A stretch of 5,908 nucleotides of DNA, from NCBI GenBank assembly GCA_001799225.1, contig MGTA01000050.1:13826-19733 (forward strand), given 5' to 3'. This document shows, in pieces, positions 3,555 through 5,908 of the stretch. Position 1 is the stretch's first letter. The number at the start of each line of letters is the position of its first letter. The notes under the pieces are model-generated. The model was not told where the DNA came from, did not search any database, and saw only the letters and a program-made list of their open reading frames with translations. The DNA comes from Deltaproteobacteria bacterium RIFOXYD12_FULL_50_9. GTDB lineage: Bacteria > Desulfobacterota > Desulfobulbia > Desulfobulbales > CALZHT01. The translations under genes and the position numbers were made by a program.

Positions 3555-5908
3555 TTATTGCATAGTTGGCGAAGATCCACCTTGAGTATTAAAACCCGCC
3601 TTGGTGGTTCCGATCCATAAATCGTCAATCACGCCTTTGAAGCACTGGCCAAAATCCGGTGACGAACCTACAAATATAACCGACCGAGGTTCATTTGCCG
3701 CTGGAGATGGTAAACCGGCCACAAGCTTTACTGAGCCTGAGCCGACGGGTTGACCATTCAACAACACGCGTAACACCCCTTCCTTAATCTCAATTTCAAG
3801 ATAATTCCACTTATTATTCTTGTTCACTGGCAATGGGGTTGAAATCGTTGCTACCTCATTCCCGCTCCCCTGTTCAACCATTATGATTCCCTTATTAAGC
3901 GTCACGCGAAACCACTCTCCCGGTCGCAAACCTTGTTGCATAAGCGTCATATCACTGCCGGTGAATTCACCGTCGGCTTTAAAGCGCATTGCAACCCTGC
4001 CGTTTTTCATCTCCAAGTTGGAACACGCCAAAACAAACTTAGAACCTTCGCCAAATCGCAACCCCTGATTCCTCTCATCATTGCGAATCAAAGCGCTCTC
4101 TGCCGATGCCCCTGCATCAAAGCTTACTTTTTCTAAAAATTTAGGCTGGACTCGCGCCAACCAATCGGTTCCGGAATTAAAGTCCAGCTCTATTGGCGGC
4201 ACTCCTTTGGGACACTCTCCGGCGACCTCGGACACCTCCAGCATCAGCGCCGTAAAACCGAAAATATCTATCGGGACCCTCAACACCCCATTCGCATCGG
4301 TTTTTGCCTGAACCAATCTTAGAAGAGGTGAATCAAGTCGCTGGGCCTTCTCTCGCCAGGAGCAATCCTTGACCTCGTCAAAAAAACAACGCTCCCCGTA
4401 ACCTGGTGCCAGCTTCCATTTCTTGCCGTTATTGATAAATCGGTGTGCAGGATCCTGCCGAAAATCAGTTACATCACCTAAAAAAACCGATATAGGATTG
4501 CCATAATTGCCGTTAATCGTAGACGATACTACTTGATAACCGGCACTCGCCTTTAATCCTCGGATAACAATCTCTTTGACATTAGGCACAGGATGCCTGA
4601 ATGAGGCAATCCCACCCGGCAATCCCTTATGGTCTCCGAGCAAAACAACCTTAACCTGCCCGTCACGAACGCCGGCAACCGCATAGGTAAATGCCTCGGC
4701 TACATCAATCTTACGATATCCTTTTAACGAAGCAAACATCCCCATCACATTGGTTGCCGGCGTCTTCAGGTAGTCGTCGTAACGTTTGAATGCAAGCTTT
4801 GCCCGAGGGGCAATTTGATTATTCCAGAATGCCACGCTCTTTGGCACCCTTGCTGAACCATCTTGTCGATTAAATACTCGTGCCAGTACTGAACCAAGAA
4901 AAGCGGCGCCCTCAAAAGAGTTCGCCGGCCCAAAGGATGAAATCCCGTCGTCACTGGTCAACTCACCGAATTCATCAATAAAAAGCGGCTTATCCGGCAT
5001 CATCGGGTTTTTCAGCAAGCCGAATGACCTATCCAGCATCTCCCCGACATCCTGCGAAGGCTTTACGCGGTAGCGACTGATCGCATAGCCATCAATATAT
5101 TCGAGATACTTAACTCCCTTGGGAAAGCGCTTGATCTCGGCTATAAGTTTCGGGTAAATTTGCTCGACAGAACCAGCCAAATTACCAATATGAATTGACA
5201 AACCATACTGCATAGCGACATCAATCGAGGCGGCGACAATCGTCGCTACTGCCTCATCATGGAGCCGCCGCTTGATCACGACCTCTGGCAAAACAAGGTG
5301 GTGATTCTTCTTGCGTTCCGGATTCCATGGTTCCGTCCAGGTCGCGAATGTCCAAGACCTGACTTCTTCAATACCAAAACGTGCGATCAAGGCTTGAATG
5401 AAGGAGTCCTGCAGCCGCCACCATTCAGGAACGCGCTCTTTCGGCTCGCGCTTGGACCAATCGAAGGCCGGTGCGTTCAGACATCCATACGCTGGATGTG
5501 AGAGTATTGTCTCGTCAACCGGGATAAGGGCCTTAGGTATTCCTGTAAGCGCCAGTTGCGGTTTCAGGCCACCGCGTAGCAATTCCTCAATAAGTCGTAA
5601 CGTTTCTTCAAACTGGTAACGTACAGCGCCATCGGGCTCACGTACTGCCAATTCCTGAAAACTGCCTCCGAAGCATTCATAACCGAAAAAAAGATTACCA
5701 ATCCGCAGCCGACTAAAGTATGGATAACGGGCGCGAAAATAATTGTCCGGCAACGCGACCTCATCTCCCCCTGAAGACCCCTTTATCTCCGGACTTGATG
5801 AAATATCGACAAATGCGTTCAATCGACTGGCATTGCCGACAAACTCAACATCAATAGTTGGACCCGGTGACCTTGCGTCAATCTGTAACACCGTCAGGGC
5901 CGTCGACG
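3555..5908 (-). CDS. GH39-like glycoside hydrolase with C-terminal LamG/concanavalin-like domain, 5' end beyond the window
   Basis: The frame is open to the right edge, so the N-terminus, including any signal peptide, is missing; a GTG at 5891 lies in frame but is probably internal. Numbering from it, residues about 58-345 form a clan-A (beta/alpha)8 barrel like GH39. LRIGNLFFGYECFGG begins strand 1, FEETLRLIEELLRGGLKPQL is a typical early helix and strand, and FGIEEVRSWTFATWTEP carries the candidate acid/base Glu187. PLFIDEFGE carries the candidate nucleophile Glu307. Residues about 350-555 look like beta-rich accessory domains, and about 565-765 resemble a LamG/concanavalin-like domain ending in GVIDDLWIG. 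The enzyme probably cleaves or trims a polysaccharide, perhaps the one made by this locus, as PslG (GH39) does in Pseudomonas Psl. The substrate is unknown. The acid/base motif reads TEP where clan A normally has NEP. Seven scattered cysteines would fit an exported protein. The stop is TAA at 3555; the next gene starts 102 bp on. Confidence 0.82.
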   Translation of the reverse strand, partial: STALTVLQIDARSPGPTIDVEFVGNASRLNAFVDISSSPEIKGSSGGDEVALPDNYFRARYPYFSRLRIGNLFFGYECFGGSFQELAVREPDGAVRYQFEETLRLIEELLRGGLKPQLALTGIPKALIPVDETILSHPAYGCLNAPAFDWSKREPKERVPEWWRLQDSFIQALIARFGIEEVRSWTFATWTEPWNPERKKNHHLVLPEVVIKRRLHDEAVATIVAASIDVAMQYGLSIHIGNLAGSVEQIYPKLIAEIKRFPKGVKYLEYIDGYAISRYRVKPSQDVGEMLDRSFGLLKNPMMPDKPLFIDEFGELTSDDGISSFGPANSFEGAAFLGSVLARVFNRQDGSARVPKSVAFWNNQIAPRAKLAFKRYDDYLKTPATNVMGMFASLKGYRKIDVAEAFTYAVAGVRDGQVKVVLLGDHKGLPGGIASFRHPVPNVKEIVIRGLKASAGYQVVSSTINGNYGNPISVFLGDVTDFRQDPAHRFINNGKKWKLAPGYGERCFFDEVKDCSWREKAQRLDSPLLRLVQAKTDANGVLRVPIDIFGFTALMLEVSEVAGECPKGVPPIELDFNSGTDWLARVQPKFLEKVSFDAGASAESALIRNDERNQGLRFGEGSKFVLACSNLEMKNGRVAMRFKADGEFTGSDMTLMQQGLRPGEWFRVTLNKGIIMVEQGSGNEVATISTPLPVNKNNKWNYLEIEIKEGVLRVLLNGQPVGSGSVKLVAGLPSPAANEPRSVIFVGSSPDFGQCFKGVIDDLWIGTTKAGFNTQGGSSPTMQ

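Noticed and set aside
3538..3556. Small dyad ACTA-GAAG-TAGT just after the hydrolase stop codon
   Set aside because: A 4-bp A+T-rich stem has no clear role and is expected by chance.

Overview
The window carries six genes, all on the minus strand, from what looks like a surface-polysaccharide (exopolysaccharide or O-antigen-type) locus of a Gram-negative bacterium. The protein style (RmlB and RmlC resembling proteobacterial homologues), moderate G+C and the HU-like gene suggest a proteobacterium, perhaps a gammaproteobacterium. The sequence alone does not support a genus.

In the direction of transcription (right to left) the layout is: (1) a large glycoside hydrolase with a GH39-like barrel and a C-terminal LamG/concanavalin-like domain (3555-5908, its start lies beyond the right edge); (2) a small AT-rich SGNH/GDSL-hydrolase-like protein (2724-3452); (3) rfbB/rmlB, dTDP-glucose 4,6-dehydratase (1620-2687, GTG start); (4) rfbC/rmlC, dTDP-4-dehydrorhamnose 3,5-epimerase (1014-1562); (5) a promoter-like region with two short perfect palindromes (about 909-961); (6) a 98-residue HU/IHF-like protein with a shortened DNA-binding arm (566-862); (7) the first 187 residues of a GT-B-fold glycosyltransferase (1-561, runs off the left edge).

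The genes fit one theme. RmlB and RmlC make the activated sugar intermediate dTDP-4-keto-L-rhamnose, the glycosyltransferase would add a sugar to the growing chain, the GH39-like enzyme could trim or release polymer, and the SGNH protein could remove or transfer acyl groups. rmlA and rmlD are not in the window. The HU-like gene has its own promoter-like sequence and is followed after only 4 bp by the glycosyltransferase, so those two are probably co-transcribed.

The points most worth a second look are the AT-rich SGNH gene bracketed by a 10-bp direct repeat, which suggests it was inserted between the hydrolase and rmlB; the armless HU-like protein inside a polysaccharide locus; the paired palindromes over its promoter; and the TEP instead of NEP acid/base motif in the GH39-like enzyme. 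No RNA gene, CRISPR array, insertion sequence or convincing terminator was seen, and no gene-free stretch exceeds about 150 bp.
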